DNA of 64,000 nt, from assembly GCF_001428045.1 (NCBI RefSeq), contig NZ_LMSD01000012.1:558101-622100 (forward strand), in the 5' to 3' direction. A program made the translations under genes and the position numbers. This document shows positions 1 to 9,342 of this stretch, one piece after another. The notes beneath the pieces are model-generated. The model was not told where the DNA came from and did no database searches. It saw nothing but the letters and a program-made list of their open reading frames with translations. Every line of letters begins with the position of its first letter. The stretch's first letter is position 1. The DNA comes from Paenibacillus sp. Soil750 (GTDB taxonomy: Bacteria > Bacillota > Bacilli > Paenibacillales > NBRC-103111).

Positions 1-27
1 ATCTATACTAAACCGCCAATAGCGGAA

Positions 28-909
28 CTAGCCTTTTACTGCGCCAACCATTAAACCTTTGACGAAATATTTTTGCAAAAACGGATACAAAAATATGATC
101 GGTCCGATCGTAACGATCGTCGTAGCCAACCGAACTGTAATCGCTGGAGGGACAAAATTGGGGATATTCACATCGGCTGAAACCTGATTAATATAGTCCA
201 AATTGTTCATAATGCGCTGAATCAAATATTGCAGCGGAAACTTATGTGGATCGTTGATATACAGCAACGCGCTGAACCAATTGTTCCAATAACTCAAAGC
301 GTAGAACAACCCAATCGTAGCGAGTGCGGGCAGCGAAACTGGAAGAATAATGCGAAATAAAATATAGGCATCGTTTGCGCCATCCATCTTTGCGGATTCC
401 GCAAGCGATTCATCAATTGTTGCAAAGAAATTTCGCAGTAGAAACATGTTCCAAGCGCTGATCATGCTCGGGATGATGAGTACCCATATCGAGTCTTTCA
501 TTCCCAAATATTTGGAAATTAACAAATAGGAAGCGACCAAACCTCCATGGAACAGCATCGTAAAATAAACGAAAAAAGCGATTTTATTGCGATATTTAAC
601 AGATTTAACAGAGATGGCATAAGCCATTGCACTGGTAAAAATCATTGATAACGTCGTGCCAGCAAGAGTAACAAAAGTGGTCACGCCATATGCGCGGAAG
701 ATCGTATTATCTTCAAAAATCAATTTGTACGCCTGCAGCGAGAATTCTTTGGGAAAGAACGTATAGCCTTTCTTCAATATCTCGCCTTCTGTAGCAAACG
801 AGCTTGCCAGAACCGAAATAAAAGGAATCAAACAGTAAATTGAGAACAACACAAGAATGAGATAAAATACGCATTTCAACAGCTTATCTGATAAACTCTC
901 TTGAATCAT
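28..909 (-). CDS. LplC/YtcP-type sugar ABC transporter permease
   Basis: Inner-membrane permease of a CUT1 carbohydrate importer, of the LplC/YtcP type common in Paenibacillus. The first hydrophobic segment lies near residues 10-35, and the EAA loop that contacts the ATPase (ESLAESAKMDGAND) near residues 167-185. The C-terminus ends in the family-typical FVKGLMVGAVKG. The frame is open upstream to 966, but GGAGG lies just before the ATG at 909, so that start is chosen; this gives about 293 residues. It follows the partner permease by 16 bp and is surely co-transcribed. The cognate binding protein is not upstream and may lie beyond position 1. The substrate is unknown. Confidence 0.9.
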   Translation of the reverse strand: MIQESLSDKLLKCVFYLILVLFSIYCLIPFISVLASSFATEGEILKKGYTFFPKEFSLQAYKLIFEDNTIFRAYGVTTFVTLAGTTLSMIFTSAMAYAISVKSVKYRNKIAFFVYFTMLFHGGLVASYLLISKYLGMKDSIWVLIIPSMISAWNMFLLRNFFATIDESLAESAKMDGANDAYILFRIILPVSLPALATIGLFYALSYWNNWFSALLYINDPHKFPLQYLIQRIMNNLDYINQVSADVNIPNFVPPAITVRLATTIVTIGPIIFLYPFLQKYFVKGLMVGAVKG

Positions 910-925
910 ATGCAGCCTCCATTTC

Positions 926-1909
926 TTAAAAGATAGCCGAGTCTGGCGATGTTTTCTTAGCCACATAGTTCACTGTGATTACTAATATGAAACCGATAAT
1001 TGATTGTAAGAAGCCAACAGCGGCCGACATCCCCATATCCCCAAGATCCATCAATGCACGGAAAACGTAGGTATCAATGACATCTGTCGATGGATAAAGA
1101 AGCGGATTTCTGCCAATAATCGCATAAATCATACCGAAATCTCCGTTAAAGATGCCCCCGACTGCAAGTATGGTTAAAAGGATGACTGTCGGTTTCAAAA
1201 GCGGCAACGTGATGAAGCGAATTTTTTGGAGGCGGCTCGCGCCATCCATGGCGGCAGATTCGTAAATTTCCGGATTGATACCAGAAATCGTGGCCATGTA
1301 GACGATGGATCCGAAACCAGCTCCATGCCAAATTTTCAACATAACGAGAATGGCTGGCCAGTAGTGTGGAGAAGACAAGTATTGAATGGGTTCAATCCCG
1401 AACATACCTATGAATTGGTTTAAGAATCCTCCGTCTGTCGCCACGAAAGCGGTCATGAACATGGCAACAACCGTCCAAGAGAGAAAATGCGGGAAAATCA
1501 TAACGGATTGGGAAACTTTCTTAAACCATTTACCTCCAATCTCCGTCACCATGATCGCGATCGCCACAGCGGCTATCGTTCCGAATGTAATAAACAGTAC
1601 GTTCAGAAATACCGTATTGCTCACGACTTTAATCCAATCGCTGGAGTTAAAGAAGAATTGAAAGTTTTTTAATCCGACGAATTTACTGCCAGTAATACCC
1701 TTCACCGCTTTGAAGTCTTGGAAGGCGACAACGATCCCTCCCATTGGTAGATAAGCAAAGACTAAAAACCAGACAACACCGGGGAGTGCCAAAGCGTACA
1801 TGAACTTATTTATTTTCAGCTCATGGAAAAAAGCGCTAACCGTACCCCGTTGTTTCTTAGCTTCCGATGCTTTCATCGTTGTTTGTGTGGATGTCATTGT
1901 GTTGCTCAT
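926..1909 (-). CDS. LplB-type sugar ABC transporter permease
   Basis: First permease of the same CUT1 importer, about 327 residues. After a charged N-terminus come membrane segments starting with KFMYALALPGVVWFLVFAYLP. The EAA loop is NPEIYESAAMDGASRLQKI and the C-terminus is the LplB-type 'DSAIF' ending. The start at 1909 is chosen because AAAGGAGG sits 7 nt before that ATG; the further GTG at 1927 contains part of this ribosome site. The AraC-type membrane sensor gene ends 238 bp upstream on the same strand, which suggests that it controls this importer. No ATPase is encoded nearby; CUT1 systems of this kind usually share one (MsmX type). Confidence 0.9.
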   Translation of the reverse strand: MSNTMTSTQTTMKASEAKKQRGTVSAFFHELKINKFMYALALPGVVWFLVFAYLPMGGIVVAFQDFKAVKGITGSKFVGLKNFQFFFNSSDWIKVVSNTVFLNVLFITFGTIAAVAIAIMVTEIGGKWFKKVSQSVMIFPHFLSWTVVAMFMTAFVATDGGFLNQFIGMFGIEPIQYLSSPHYWPAILVMLKIWHGAGFGSIVYMATISGINPEIYESAAMDGASRLQKIRFITLPLLKPTVILLTILAVGGIFNGDFGMIYAIIGRNPLLYPSTDVIDTYVFRALMDLGDMGMSAAVGFLQSIIGFILVITVNYVAKKTSPDSAIF

Positions 1910-2147
1910 CTTGTTTCCTCCTTTCACTAGGTCGATGACTCTACTGTACGTTGGATCGCTCCTTCATAAAAGTTTAAGATGTAGACAAAATCACTGATTT
2001 TCACCGAAATCCATGTGTGAAATTACACCAATTTCATTCATATATGCTTTTATCAACTGAAAAAGCGAACATATGAACTTATCGTGCCAAAGTTCATATG
2101 CCCGCCATTGGAATTTAAACATGTCTCATTTTGCTGGAAACCTACGA

Positions 2148-4475
2148 TCATGCTTCTTGTACGCTGAACTTGTGATGTTTCCTATAGTGATCCGGCGTCT
2201 TGCCGCAATGCTTTTTGAACGAGACGTAAAAATAATTCGTATTTTCCATCCCTACCATCTCACCAATTTTGTTTGCTGGAAGATCCGTTTCAACGAGCAG
2301 TTCTTTGGCTTTGGCGAAACGGAATTCGATCAAGTAAGAGGTAATCGATTGTCCCGCAATCTCTTTGAACACTTTGCGCATGTAATTCATGGAGAGGCCG
2401 CCGACTTCCACCAATGACTCCACGGTTAAGTTTGAATCTGCATAATGCTCATGAATATGCTGAATTATTTTATCTACAATCCACTTGTTCTTCTGCTGCG
2501 ATTGCAAGTCTCTAGCGCCTATGGCTTGCTCACATACCTCTAAATACCAGGCCTCAATTTCCTCTAGCGTCTCCCACTGATTGAGCGTAGACATGAGGCT
2601 GCCGATATCCATGATTGACCCCGTGCTGCTCTGCATGGTCATTGCTTTAGCTGTTCGCGCTGTTGAAATGAGCAGTTGTGTCAAGCTGAGTATCAACTCA
2701 TCAGGCGTAGCTTGGCGGGTATAGGCAAGGAAGGCAGCAAAAGCCTCTCTGATGCTCGCCATATCCCCGAGCTTTAACTGATCCGTGATCTGTTTCTCCA
2801 TAGCAGACACTTGGCTGTCTTGCAGCGGCTCTCTTATCATTTCAATGCTTGAATGAATAATGGCTTCGTTCCCAAAGATGATGCGATAAGCAGAAGCAAG
2901 CTTGGCCGCCTCCCTTGAGGATCCGATTTCCGATAAACGTATGCTCTCCGATCCCACTGCAATTGAAACGGATAGATGTAGAAAGCGAGCGACATTGTCT
3001 TGGATATTCTGCAGCATTTCTGTGAGTTGCGGCACTAACTCCGTACTCATCTGTACGTTCACAATCATTGCGATTCCATCATCGCCAGAGTCAAAACACA
3101 CAGCAGGCATTCGACTTGAGCTGACCTCAACAGCAATATTCGATATCGCATATCTTAGCAAAGCAATATCTGACTGCTTATACGTGGCTAGCAGCTGACG
3201 GTAGGCATCTAGTCGGAGCAAGCATACGACATATCTCGGATAAGTGAATTCGATCCCCACACTGGCCAGTTTTCTAGCCATCTCCTCTTCATTCGACCAG
3301 CCTCCAGATGTCAGCAGACGAAGCACCTCATGCCTTTTGGCCGAACGATAATCCTGTACGCTCAACTGAAGATCCTGAATCTGATGATCCAAGTAATAAA
3401 AAGTCCTTCCGAGCACGTCCAACTCGGATTCTCCTTGCAGTTTATTGGTGCCGCCGGAGGAATGATTCACTTTCGCAAGGAGACGATGAATAGGACTGTA
3501 AATCCACTTCGTAAAGAATCCGCCTACAAGTAAAACAATCAGAAGTAAACAGCCAGTCACCATTAAAATAAACCGTTGCGTTTCCCTGACTTCACTCAGG
3601 AGCTTCTCATAATCGATTAAGCCGATGAACGTCCATCCCAAACTTTCTGATTTGATATAGGAAACCCGATAATTGCGACCTTCTTTTTTAAATTCAAAAG
3701 AACCTTTCGGTGTAGGCGAGTTACTAATCGACTGAACATATGACTCTTCAGTTAAATTTGTGTTGATCATCTCGTTGGTAGAGTGAGTAATCACGGTGCC
3801 CTGTTTATTCAAAATCATGGATTCGAACAAACTGCCTTGCGCGCCGTTCATGACCATGCTTTGCAATGTACGCTGGTCCAAATTAAGCACCATCGCGCCA
3901 TTCGCCACCTTGCCAACTGCATTTGGAAATACGAGAGAAATCACATTCATCTCATATTTCCTATCATAAATGGCATAATCGATATGTCTGGGATAAAAAA
4001 TGTTCGAGCGATTCGGCTGAATACTAGCCAATAGATTGAGTACATCTAGGTCATAGAAATCTTCAAATGATTTGACGGTACTTAGTGATGAGAAAGCCAG
4101 CTTCTTCTGATCATTCAACAAGTAGATCGAGTGGATCAGTGGATTCGTACTTGTCAATTCATAGAGTTTGTTGCCAATTCGACCAAGTTCACTCGTACTG
4201 AAATCCATATTGTAAAAGCTCATCTGAATTTCAGGACCGTTAAACAGACCTCCGAAATTAGTGAATGTCGATGTCAATAAAATGTTCGCTGTATTGAAAG
4301 ACTGTTCAATAGCCGTATCCGTTGATCGATTAATCTGTTCCGTTAAATTTCGGGACACTTTGGAAGCGATGACAAACGTCAGCACGGCAATGACTAAAAG
4401 CCCTACCAGCAGATAGGACAAAATGATTCGAATCAACATATTCTTATTTTTCAAGAAGGCCTGTAAGCTTTTCAT
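2148..4475 (-). CDS. Membrane-anchored AraC-family sensor-regulator
   Basis: One-component regulator of about 775 residues that joins an extracellular sensor to a DNA-binding domain. A membrane helix lies near residues 15-37, then a probable dCache-like extracellular region to about 295, a second helix (FILMVTGCLLLIVLLVGG) near 300-322, a HAMP-like stretch and a long linker. The C-terminal AraC domain spans about residues 670-770: a first helix-turn-helix around LTVESLVEVGGLSMNYMRKVF and the second ending in NYFYVSFKKHCGKTPDHYR. The start is the ATG at 4475, 6 nt after GGAGG; the GTG codon before it is ignored. The substrate sensed is unknown, but the LplB/LplC genes immediately downstream are the likely target. 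Its own upstream region carries the shared TTAAA operator at 4568-4607. Confidence 0.88.
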   Translation of the reverse strand: MKSLQAFLKNKNMLIRIILSYLLVGLLVIAVLTFVIASKVSRNLTEQINRSTDTAIEQSFNTANILLTSTFTNFGGLFNGPEIQMSFYNMDFSTSELGRIGNKLYELTSTNPLIHSIYLLNDQKKLAFSSLSTVKSFEDFYDLDVLNLLASIQPNRSNIFYPRHIDYAIYDRKYEMNVISLVFPNAVGKVANGAMVLNLDQRTLQSMVMNGAQGSLFESMILNKQGTVITHSTNEMINTNLTEESYVQSISNSPTPKGSFEFKKEGRNYRVSYIKSESLGWTFIGLIDYEKLLSEVRETQRFILMVTGCLLLIVLLVGGFFTKWIYSPIHRLLAKVNHSSGGTNKLQGESELDVLGRTFYYLDHQIQDLQLSVQDYRSAKRHEVLRLLTSGGWSNEEEMARKLASVGIEFTYPRYVVCLLRLDAYRQLLATYKQSDIALLRYAISNIAVEVSSSRMPAVCFDSGDDGIAMIVNVQMSTELVPQLTEMLQNIQDNVARFLHLSVSIAVGSESIRLSEIGSSREAAKLASAYRIIFGNEAIIHSSIEMIREPLQDSQVSAMEKQITDQLKLGDMASIREAFAAFLAYTRQATPDELILSLTQLLISTARTAKAMTMQSSTGSIMDIGSLMSTLNQWETLEEIEAWYLEVCEQAIGARDLQSQQKNKWIVDKIIQHIHEHYADSNLTVESLVEVGGLSMNYMRKVFKEIAGQSITSYLIEFRFAKAKELLVETDLPANKIGEMVGMENTNYFYVSFKKHCGKTPDHYRKHHKFSVQEA

Positions 4476-4567
4476 CACGATCCTCCTCTGGTTTATGGCA
4501 AAAGAAAAAAGAGACAGCCGTTAGATAGGTCGCCTCTTTTTACTGTATCAGAAGGGTGAAGGAACTT

Positions 4568-4607
4568 GGATGAAGTTTTTTAACAGATGTATGCGCTTTT
4601 TTAAGAA
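4568..4607 (-). promoter_or_regulatory. TTAAA two-half-site operator, copy 1
   Basis: On the minus strand two half-sites, TTAAAAAAGCGCA and TTAAAAAACTTCAT, begin exactly 21 bp apart (two helical turns), a typical AraC-type tandem site. A weak -10 (TACAGT, 4542-4547) lies 36 nt from the proximal half-site, as at the third copy (16217-16256). The site is 92 bp upstream of the AraC sensor gene. The sequence match is seen; binding by an AraC-type protein is inferred. Confidence 0.6.
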
Positions 4608-4629
4608 TTGAATAAATCATCAGGCCCTG

Positions 4630-5085
4630 TTACAGCCTCGCGAATGTGATGTAATCGATTTGGGCTGGCTCTGCCGAATCGGTCCGAAGTGCCCGATTGA
4701 TTTGTCCCCGGTGATATTGCCCATGTAAGAGGACCTGCAACAGGATGTCCCGGACCGACGTTCGGAACGGAACCCCGCTCTGGTTCGCATAGTCGATCAT
4801 CTTGTCCAACTCGGATTCCTCGAGCCCTTCGATATAGACGCGATATTGCTCGGCGTTTTCTTCAAACATCGTCCGGATCGACGTCAGGTCTTCTGCTTCT
4901 TCCCACAACGAATATTGCGCGCTGCCCTTGCCCTGCAATCGGGACAGCCAAACTCGTTCCGCGACCGCGACGTGCCGAACCAACTTTAGAAGGTCCTTGT
5001 TCTTCGTCTCACTCTCCTCGAGAGCGTCCAAGATGCGTCCGTCCGCCCAGATCAGGTGGTCCATCATGCACTTAATCGTCTTCAT
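4630..5085 (-). CDS. DinB-family protein
   Basis: Small four-helix-bundle protein of 151 residues of the DinB/YfiT-like superfamily, usually metal-dependent proteins acting as thiol transferases or with unknown roles. The expected metal-ligand histidines are visible: one in MDHLIWAD near residue 9, one in LVRHVAVAERVW near residue 38, and HGQYHRGQINR near residues 120-130, the HxxxH signature. AGGGGG lies 8 nt before the ATG. The gene is not obviously linked to the sugar genes on either side. Substrate and thiol cofactor (bacillithiol in this phylum) cannot be told from the sequence. Confidence 0.85.
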   Translation of the reverse strand: MKTIKCMMDHLIWADGRILDALEESETKNKDLLKLVRHVAVAERVWLSRLQGKGSAQYSLWEEAEDLTSIRTMFEENAEQYRVYIEGLEESELDKMIDYANQSGVPFRTSVRDILLQVLLHGQYHRGQINRALRTDSAEPAQIDYITFARL

Positions 5086-5177
5086 TTCGATTTCCCCCTC
5101 TTCGTCTCATCGATTACTTGAACCTACTGTTACCCATTAGAGTTGAACAGGTATTGGACCTCAGTGCTTCGTATAAA

Positions 5178-5459
5178 TCAGGGTCCAGTTCCATCCGTAA
5201 TCACACGATAACCTAACCAATTTTTCTTCACCCAAATAAATGATTTTGACACTTCATCAACATAGAATAATTTAGCTCCACCAAACGATGTGCTTCCTGC
5301 CTCCTTTACATGAACACTGAGAGCCTTAATTGGATGGAGAGAGAAGAATAAATGCTTCCTAACCGCTAGTTCCGCCGTTGGATTGGGAAAGAAAAACAAA
5401 TAAATCACTAACAATGTCGTGATGGATATCATCCAAATCTGTTTCCTCTTCGACATCAT
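5178..5459 (-). CDS. Small hypothetical membrane-anchored protein
   Basis: 93-residue protein that I do not recognise. A basic N-terminus (MSKRKQ) is followed by one hydrophobic helix near residues 9-24, then a soluble tail of about 65 residues ending in YRVITDGTGP, predicted to face outside. GGGAGG lies 8 nt before the ATG, which supports expression. The tail has the look of small Bacillus-type exported proteins of unknown role. It stands alone between the DinB and VOC genes. Confidence 0.65.
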   Translation of the reverse strand: MMSKRKQIWMISITTLLVIYLFFFPNPTAELAVRKHLFFSLHPIKALSVHVKEAGSTSFGGAKLFYVDEVSKSFIWVKKNWLGYRVITDGTGP

Positions 5460-5568
5460 TGTATCATCCTCCCAACACTTAGTTCTTTAAAAATAAGACG
5501 AAGGGAGTGTGTGAAAAGTTTCCATTTTATATGGGTTGCCAAATACAATTAAACAAGAGGGATTTAAC

Positions 5569-6360
5569 CTAAGTTGAATAAGGTAAATTCAAAAGTGCGG
5601 GTATTTCTGGATGGAAATTTGTTACTTTTAAAGTAATATTGTACTCTTTAAAATTAAAATTAAGATGACCATCTCGCATACAAAATGGCACGCCTTTATC
5701 TGTAAGTTTTTTACTAACCTTACTAACAAAATCTGTACTACTTACTCCGAATATGACATTCATAGTTGGTGGTAAAGCAACCATTTCTATGGGTATCCAT
5801 TTTCTCGTTTTTGAAGGTATGACCATATGCGATGTACCGCCTATTGCAAAAGTAAAGTCATCTCTAACTTTATCAAGTTTCAGCTCAAAAATGTCTACAA
5901 AAAATTCTCTAAATTCCTTAACGCTATCTGCCGGAAAGCCAATTTCTCTAAGGTACAGTAATTTTAAGTCTCCTGCTGGGGTAAGTATTCCTTCCCTCAC
6001 ATAATGATGTGTGATAATCTCTAGCAGATTACCATCACCATCTCGAAAGTATACGTTTTTACCAGTTTCGAAATCATCAATATGTCTGCCATTAGACCAT
6101 TTTAAAAGTGTAATCCCCTTACTTTTGAGCAAATTGACCACATTTTCAAATTCTGAAACGGGTACTTCAAAAGCAAAATGAGCTGGAGCTATTGGATCCA
6201 TAGCTTCTTTAAACGATAATTTAAAGTTTTCAGTTGGTTGGAAACATATTTCATCTTTAGTTTCAAGAAGAATTGGGAATCGCAATTGCTCGAAGTAAAA
6301 TTGTTTAACCCCTTGAATGGAGACTGTGTTTAATTGAAATTGTTCGTAATGAGTAATGAT
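5569..6360 (-). CDS. VOC (glyoxalase-fold) two-domain protein, non-NTG start
   Basis: Vicinal-oxygen-chelate superfamily protein with two beta-alpha-beta-beta-beta modules. The first includes PAHFAFEVPVSEFENVVNLL and VYFRDGDGNLLEIITHH; the second includes YLREIGFPADSVKEFREFFVDIF and ends after HLNFNFKEYNITL. The only NTG start in frame is a TTG at 6285, which would remove the first strand and helix (THYEQFQLNTVSIQGVKQFYF). The frame stays open and protein-like back to a strong AAAGGGGG ribosome site (about 6369-6376), 8 nt before an ATC codon at 6358-6360; the next codon is ATT. I therefore place the start at ATC or ATT, giving about 263 residues. Function and ligand are unknown. Confidence 0.7.
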   Translation of the reverse strand: MITHYEQFQLNTVSIQGVKQFYFEQLRFPILLETKDEICFQPTENFKLSFKEAMDPIAPAHFAFEVPVSEFENVVNLLKSKGITLLKWSNGRHIDDFETGKNVYFRDGDGNLLEIITHHYVREGILTPAGDLKLLYLREIGFPADSVKEFREFFVDIFELKLDKVRDDFTFAIGGTSHMVIPSKTRKWIPIEMVALPPTMNVIFGVSSTDFVSKVSKKLTDKGVPFCMRDGHLNFNFKEYNITLKVTNFHPEIPALLNLPYST

Positions 6361-6435
6361 ACGGATTGCCCCCTTTATTAACTATTGCCCCTTATATCAT
6401 ACATTTTATTCCATTAATCTGACCATTACTTGTTG

Positions 6436-6470
6436 AAAAAAAGGCAACCAATCCACTTGGATTGGCTGCC
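6436..6470 (-). terminator. Intrinsic terminator after GH43
   Basis: A 12-bp stem with one mismatch (6443-6454 with 6459-6470), a 4-nt loop and a run of T on the minus strand. It begins 4 bp after the GH43 stop codon and closes the glycoside hydrolase - transporter unit. Confidence 0.85.
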
Positions 6471-6473
6471 TCT

Positions 6474-8066
6474 TCATTTAGCTATTGAACTCTCATTTCC
6501 CGATACATATTCAAAAAAGTCGAAGTCAGCATACAGACGAGTTCCTCGCAAATCCTGTGCGCAAAGCCCAACGAAAGCACCAGTAAAGGATAATTTGCGC
6601 TGATAACTGTCCGCAAGATTGCCGGAGTACAACGTCGGACCAATAGGTTGCCACGACTGACCGTCAGTACTGTAAGAGAATTGAATCTTATCGAAATTCA
6701 TTGCTGCTTTCAGATAGATGCGCTCACCTTCAGGAATCGGCACATAAACGTCCAATTCATCATACTGCCCCTGATCGCTTACGATAATCGCTAGATGCTT
6801 GCCGAGCTGCTCATCATGGGAAATGCGCAGATAATAATGATCAGACTCATCATAATAGAGGACCAGTCCAGCCATTTGGGTAAAGGATACCGGCTCGAAT
6901 TCCACGCATGTCACCATCTCGCACTGAAAGCTTTGAATACGTCGTGCCACAAGGCTTTGGTTGTGCAAGGAGGTTAACGACTCTCGTCCCTTTAATCGTA
7001 AGAAACCGGGACGCTCCGATAAGCTTAACCATGACTCGTCAGCCGGAACCCGAAGTGTGTGCCAATGCACGCTAAGACTGATTGAATCGAAATCATCCCG
7101 AACCGGATCTGGCGCAAACGGATACGGCGTGAGCTCCGTCTCCGGAATATGCAGCTGCGGCTGCTTTCCGCCTGAGGCGAGCTTCAACCATCCGTCCGAT
7201 GTCCATACTACTTTTTGCAGGGAGGTTTCTCGCCCTAATGGACTGAGCTTGTTCCCGTCTTGAAGAGGACGGGAACAAATGAATACCATGTACCAGTCAC
7301 CCAACTGCGTTTCCACCAAAGAACCGTGACCCGCATTTTGTAATGGATGCTCAGGCGTATTTCTTGTTGTAATAATCGGGTAGTCCGGATCAACTTCATA
7401 GGGACCGTCTATGGTAGTCGAACGCATAAGGGTGGCGGCGTGCATCGGCCCGGTTCCACCTTCTGCCACCAGTAAATAGTAGTAGCCATCCTTCTTATAT
7501 ACCATTGGACCTTCCGTAACACCCAAATCTGTCCCTTGCGTGACAAGCTTTATCTCGCCAATCAGCTTGCCTTCAACAGAACAGAATTCCTGCATAATGA
7601 TTCCGGCGAATCTACTTTTGTTTTTGCGAAAATCCCACTGCATATTAAACAAATACTTGCGGCCATCCGTGTCGTGAAACAAAAAGTGATCGAAACCGCT
7701 AGAATTCAGATAGATCGGTTCAGACCATGGTCCTTCAATCGAAGGTGCTGTCACGATATAGTTGTGCAGATCCTTATAAACCCCTTTTCGACCAACCACA
7801 TTCGTAAAGCACAAATAGAAAGTACCATCGGAGTAGCTTAAGGATGGCGCCCAAATACCGCCTGAGCTTGGTACACCCCGCAGATCAAGTTGACTTACCC
7901 GATCTAGTGGACGTGTCAACGGCCTCCAGTTCATTAAATCTTTGGAATGATGAATGAGCACGCCAGGAAACCATTCGAAGGTAGATGTTGCAATATAATA
8001 GTCATCTTCAACCCGAATGATCGATGCATCCGGGTTGAAGCCGCGTAGAATTGGATTTTCAATCAT
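6474..8066 (-). CDS. GH43 beta-xylosidase / alpha-L-arabinofuranosidase
   Basis: Glycoside hydrolase family 43, 530 residues, of the cytoplasmic exo-acting type that removes xylose or arabinose from imported oligosaccharides. The five-blade propeller opens with NPILRGFNPDASII, which holds the general-base Asp, and is followed by SGFDHFLFHDTDG (pKa-tuning Asp) and LGVTEGPMVYKKDG (general-acid Glu). The region after about residue 320 is the beta-sandwich domain usual in GH43 enzymes of this size. There is no signal peptide. AAAGGGGAG lies 9 nt before the ATG. It follows the GH88 gene by 16 bp and is the last gene of the operon, ending in a strong terminator. Xylosidase and arabinofuranosidase activity cannot be separated by eye. 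Confidence 0.88.
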   Translation of the reverse strand: MIENPILRGFNPDASIIRVEDDYYIATSTFEWFPGVLIHHSKDLMNWRPLTRPLDRVSQLDLRGVPSSGGIWAPSLSYSDGTFYLCFTNVVGRKGVYKDLHNYIVTAPSIEGPWSEPIYLNSSGFDHFLFHDTDGRKYLFNMQWDFRKNKSRFAGIIMQEFCSVEGKLIGEIKLVTQGTDLGVTEGPMVYKKDGYYYLLVAEGGTGPMHAATLMRSTTIDGPYEVDPDYPIITTRNTPEHPLQNAGHGSLVETQLGDWYMVFICSRPLQDGNKLSPLGRETSLQKVVWTSDGWLKLASGGKQPQLHIPETELTPYPFAPDPVRDDFDSISLSVHWHTLRVPADESWLSLSERPGFLRLKGRESLTSLHNQSLVARRIQSFQCEMVTCVEFEPVSFTQMAGLVLYYDESDHYYLRISHDEQLGKHLAIIVSDQGQYDELDVYVPIPEGERIYLKAAMNFDKIQFSYSTDGQSWQPIGPTLYSGNLADSYQRKLSFTGAFVGLCAQDLRGTRLYADFDFFEYVSGNESSIAK

Positions 8067-8082
8067 GCTGTCGTGCTCCCCT

Positions 8083-9237
8083 TTACCACAAATACAAATC
8101 GTTCCCTTTTAGCTTGAAAATCGCTTCCATGAAATAGTAATCACCATAAATAATCGCATGATGATGGGTTGCCGAATGATAGGCACCTGTACCGTATTGA
8201 ACCAAACTATCACTCTCTGTTGTCCAATTGATTCGTGAGCTATCCAACGTTTGGAGCAACTTCACGGCAGCACCAAGATACAGATCCTTTTCATGCTCCC
8301 CTACAACTTTCGCAATTTCAATTAGACCACACGCGGCAATAGCTGCTGCCGTATCATCTTCTCTCTTCGGTTCTTTTGGCTGCCGGAAATCAACCGGAAT
8401 CACGCCATCCGCAGGAATATTCGCGATAAAATAGTTGGCAATCCGCTTCGCGGTTTGCAAATACTCATCCTTTTGCGTATGAATATAGCTCATCATGTAC
8501 CCATATAGTGCCCAAGTCTGTCCTCTCGTCCAAGAGGATCCTTCCTCATATCCTTGGCCACCATACGTTCGAACCACTCCACCTTCAAAAGGATCGAATT
8601 CCACAATATGATTGACAGAACCATCCGGTCGAACGAATGTTGTCATCCCCGTATCAGCATGCTTCATCGCGATTTGCTTGAACCGTGGGTCACCAGTTTC
8701 TTCAGAAGCCCAGTATAACAACGGGATATTGAACATGCAGTCGATAATGGCCCAGCCTCTTGTATCGGAGCCCTCTAAATCATTCCAAGCGCGAATGAAT
8801 CCTCCTGCTAAATTAAAGCGTCCTGCTAACAGATTAGCTGCATGAAGCGCTCTTTTGCGAGATTCCTGATTCTGCGTTACTTTATAATTTGCCACACTTG
8901 TCGGCAACCACATAAAGCCAACATCATGATGCAAGCCGTAAAATTCATCAAAACATCGATCTAATTCTTTTTCGGAAATTTGCGCGATGTCTTTATATTT
9001 CTCGTTGCCGGTTTCGTGATGCATAAGCCACATCATGCCGCCCCAAAAGCCATTCGTCCACCAATTAATTCCATCTGTTTCAGTACCTGTTGGGTTATCC
9101 ACGATGCGATTATCATGTGTGCCATTAATGGTCGTGAACGGAATTTTATGTTTGGACTTTTCGCTAACCCAGTCCATTTTCGTTGATATTCTATCAATCA
9201 CTTCATTTAACCATTGTTGATCCTGCCCTTTTAACAT
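8083..9237 (-). CDS. GH88 unsaturated glucuronyl hydrolase
   Basis: Family 88 hydrolase, 384 residues, acting on the 4,5-unsaturated uronic acid at the non-reducing end of oligosaccharides left by polysaccharide lyases. Family landmarks are WWTNGFWGGMMWLMHH near residues 58-73, HHDVGFMW with the Asp that matches Asp88 of the Bacillus GL1 enzyme, and AIIDCMFNIPLL with the Asp that matches catalytic Asp149. SSWTRGQTWALYG and GAYHSATHHHAIIYGDYYF complete the (alpha/alpha)6 barrel. No signal peptide is present, so it acts inside the cell on imported material. It sits between the transporter and GH43. The polymer could be a pectin or a glucuronic-acid-bearing glycan. Confidence 0.9.
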   Translation of the reverse strand: MLKGQDQQWLNEVIDRISTKMDWVSEKSKHKIPFTTINGTHDNRIVDNPTGTETDGINWWTNGFWGGMMWLMHHETGNEKYKDIAQISEKELDRCFDEFYGLHHDVGFMWLPTSVANYKVTQNQESRKRALHAANLLAGRFNLAGGFIRAWNDLEGSDTRGWAIIDCMFNIPLLYWASEETGDPRFKQIAMKHADTGMTTFVRPDGSVNHIVEFDPFEGGVVRTYGGQGYEEGSSWTRGQTWALYGYMMSYIHTQKDEYLQTAKRIANYFIANIPADGVIPVDFRQPKEPKREDDTAAAIAACGLIEIAKVVGEHEKDLYLGAAVKLLQTLDSSRINWTTESDSLVQYGTGAYHSATHHHAIIYGDYYFMEAIFKLKGNDLYLW

Positions 9238-9342
9238 GCGTATCTGCCCACTTTCCCCATTATATTTTTCATTTTAAAAAACCTCCCTACCCGCCCTGAT
9301 AGTTGATAGAGAGATTTCCCATGTGTCGCGACCTCTTGACGA

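Noticed and set aside
2073..2417. 114-codon plus-strand frame over the AraC sensor gene end
   Set aside because: It is a shadow of a well-defined AraC DNA-binding domain on the other strand.
4505..4540. Attenuator in the leader of the AraC sensor gene
   Set aside because: The AAAAAGAG/CTCTTTTT stem overlaps the predicted transcription start set by the -10 at 4542-4547, so it cannot fold fully in that transcript; it may end the DinB message instead.
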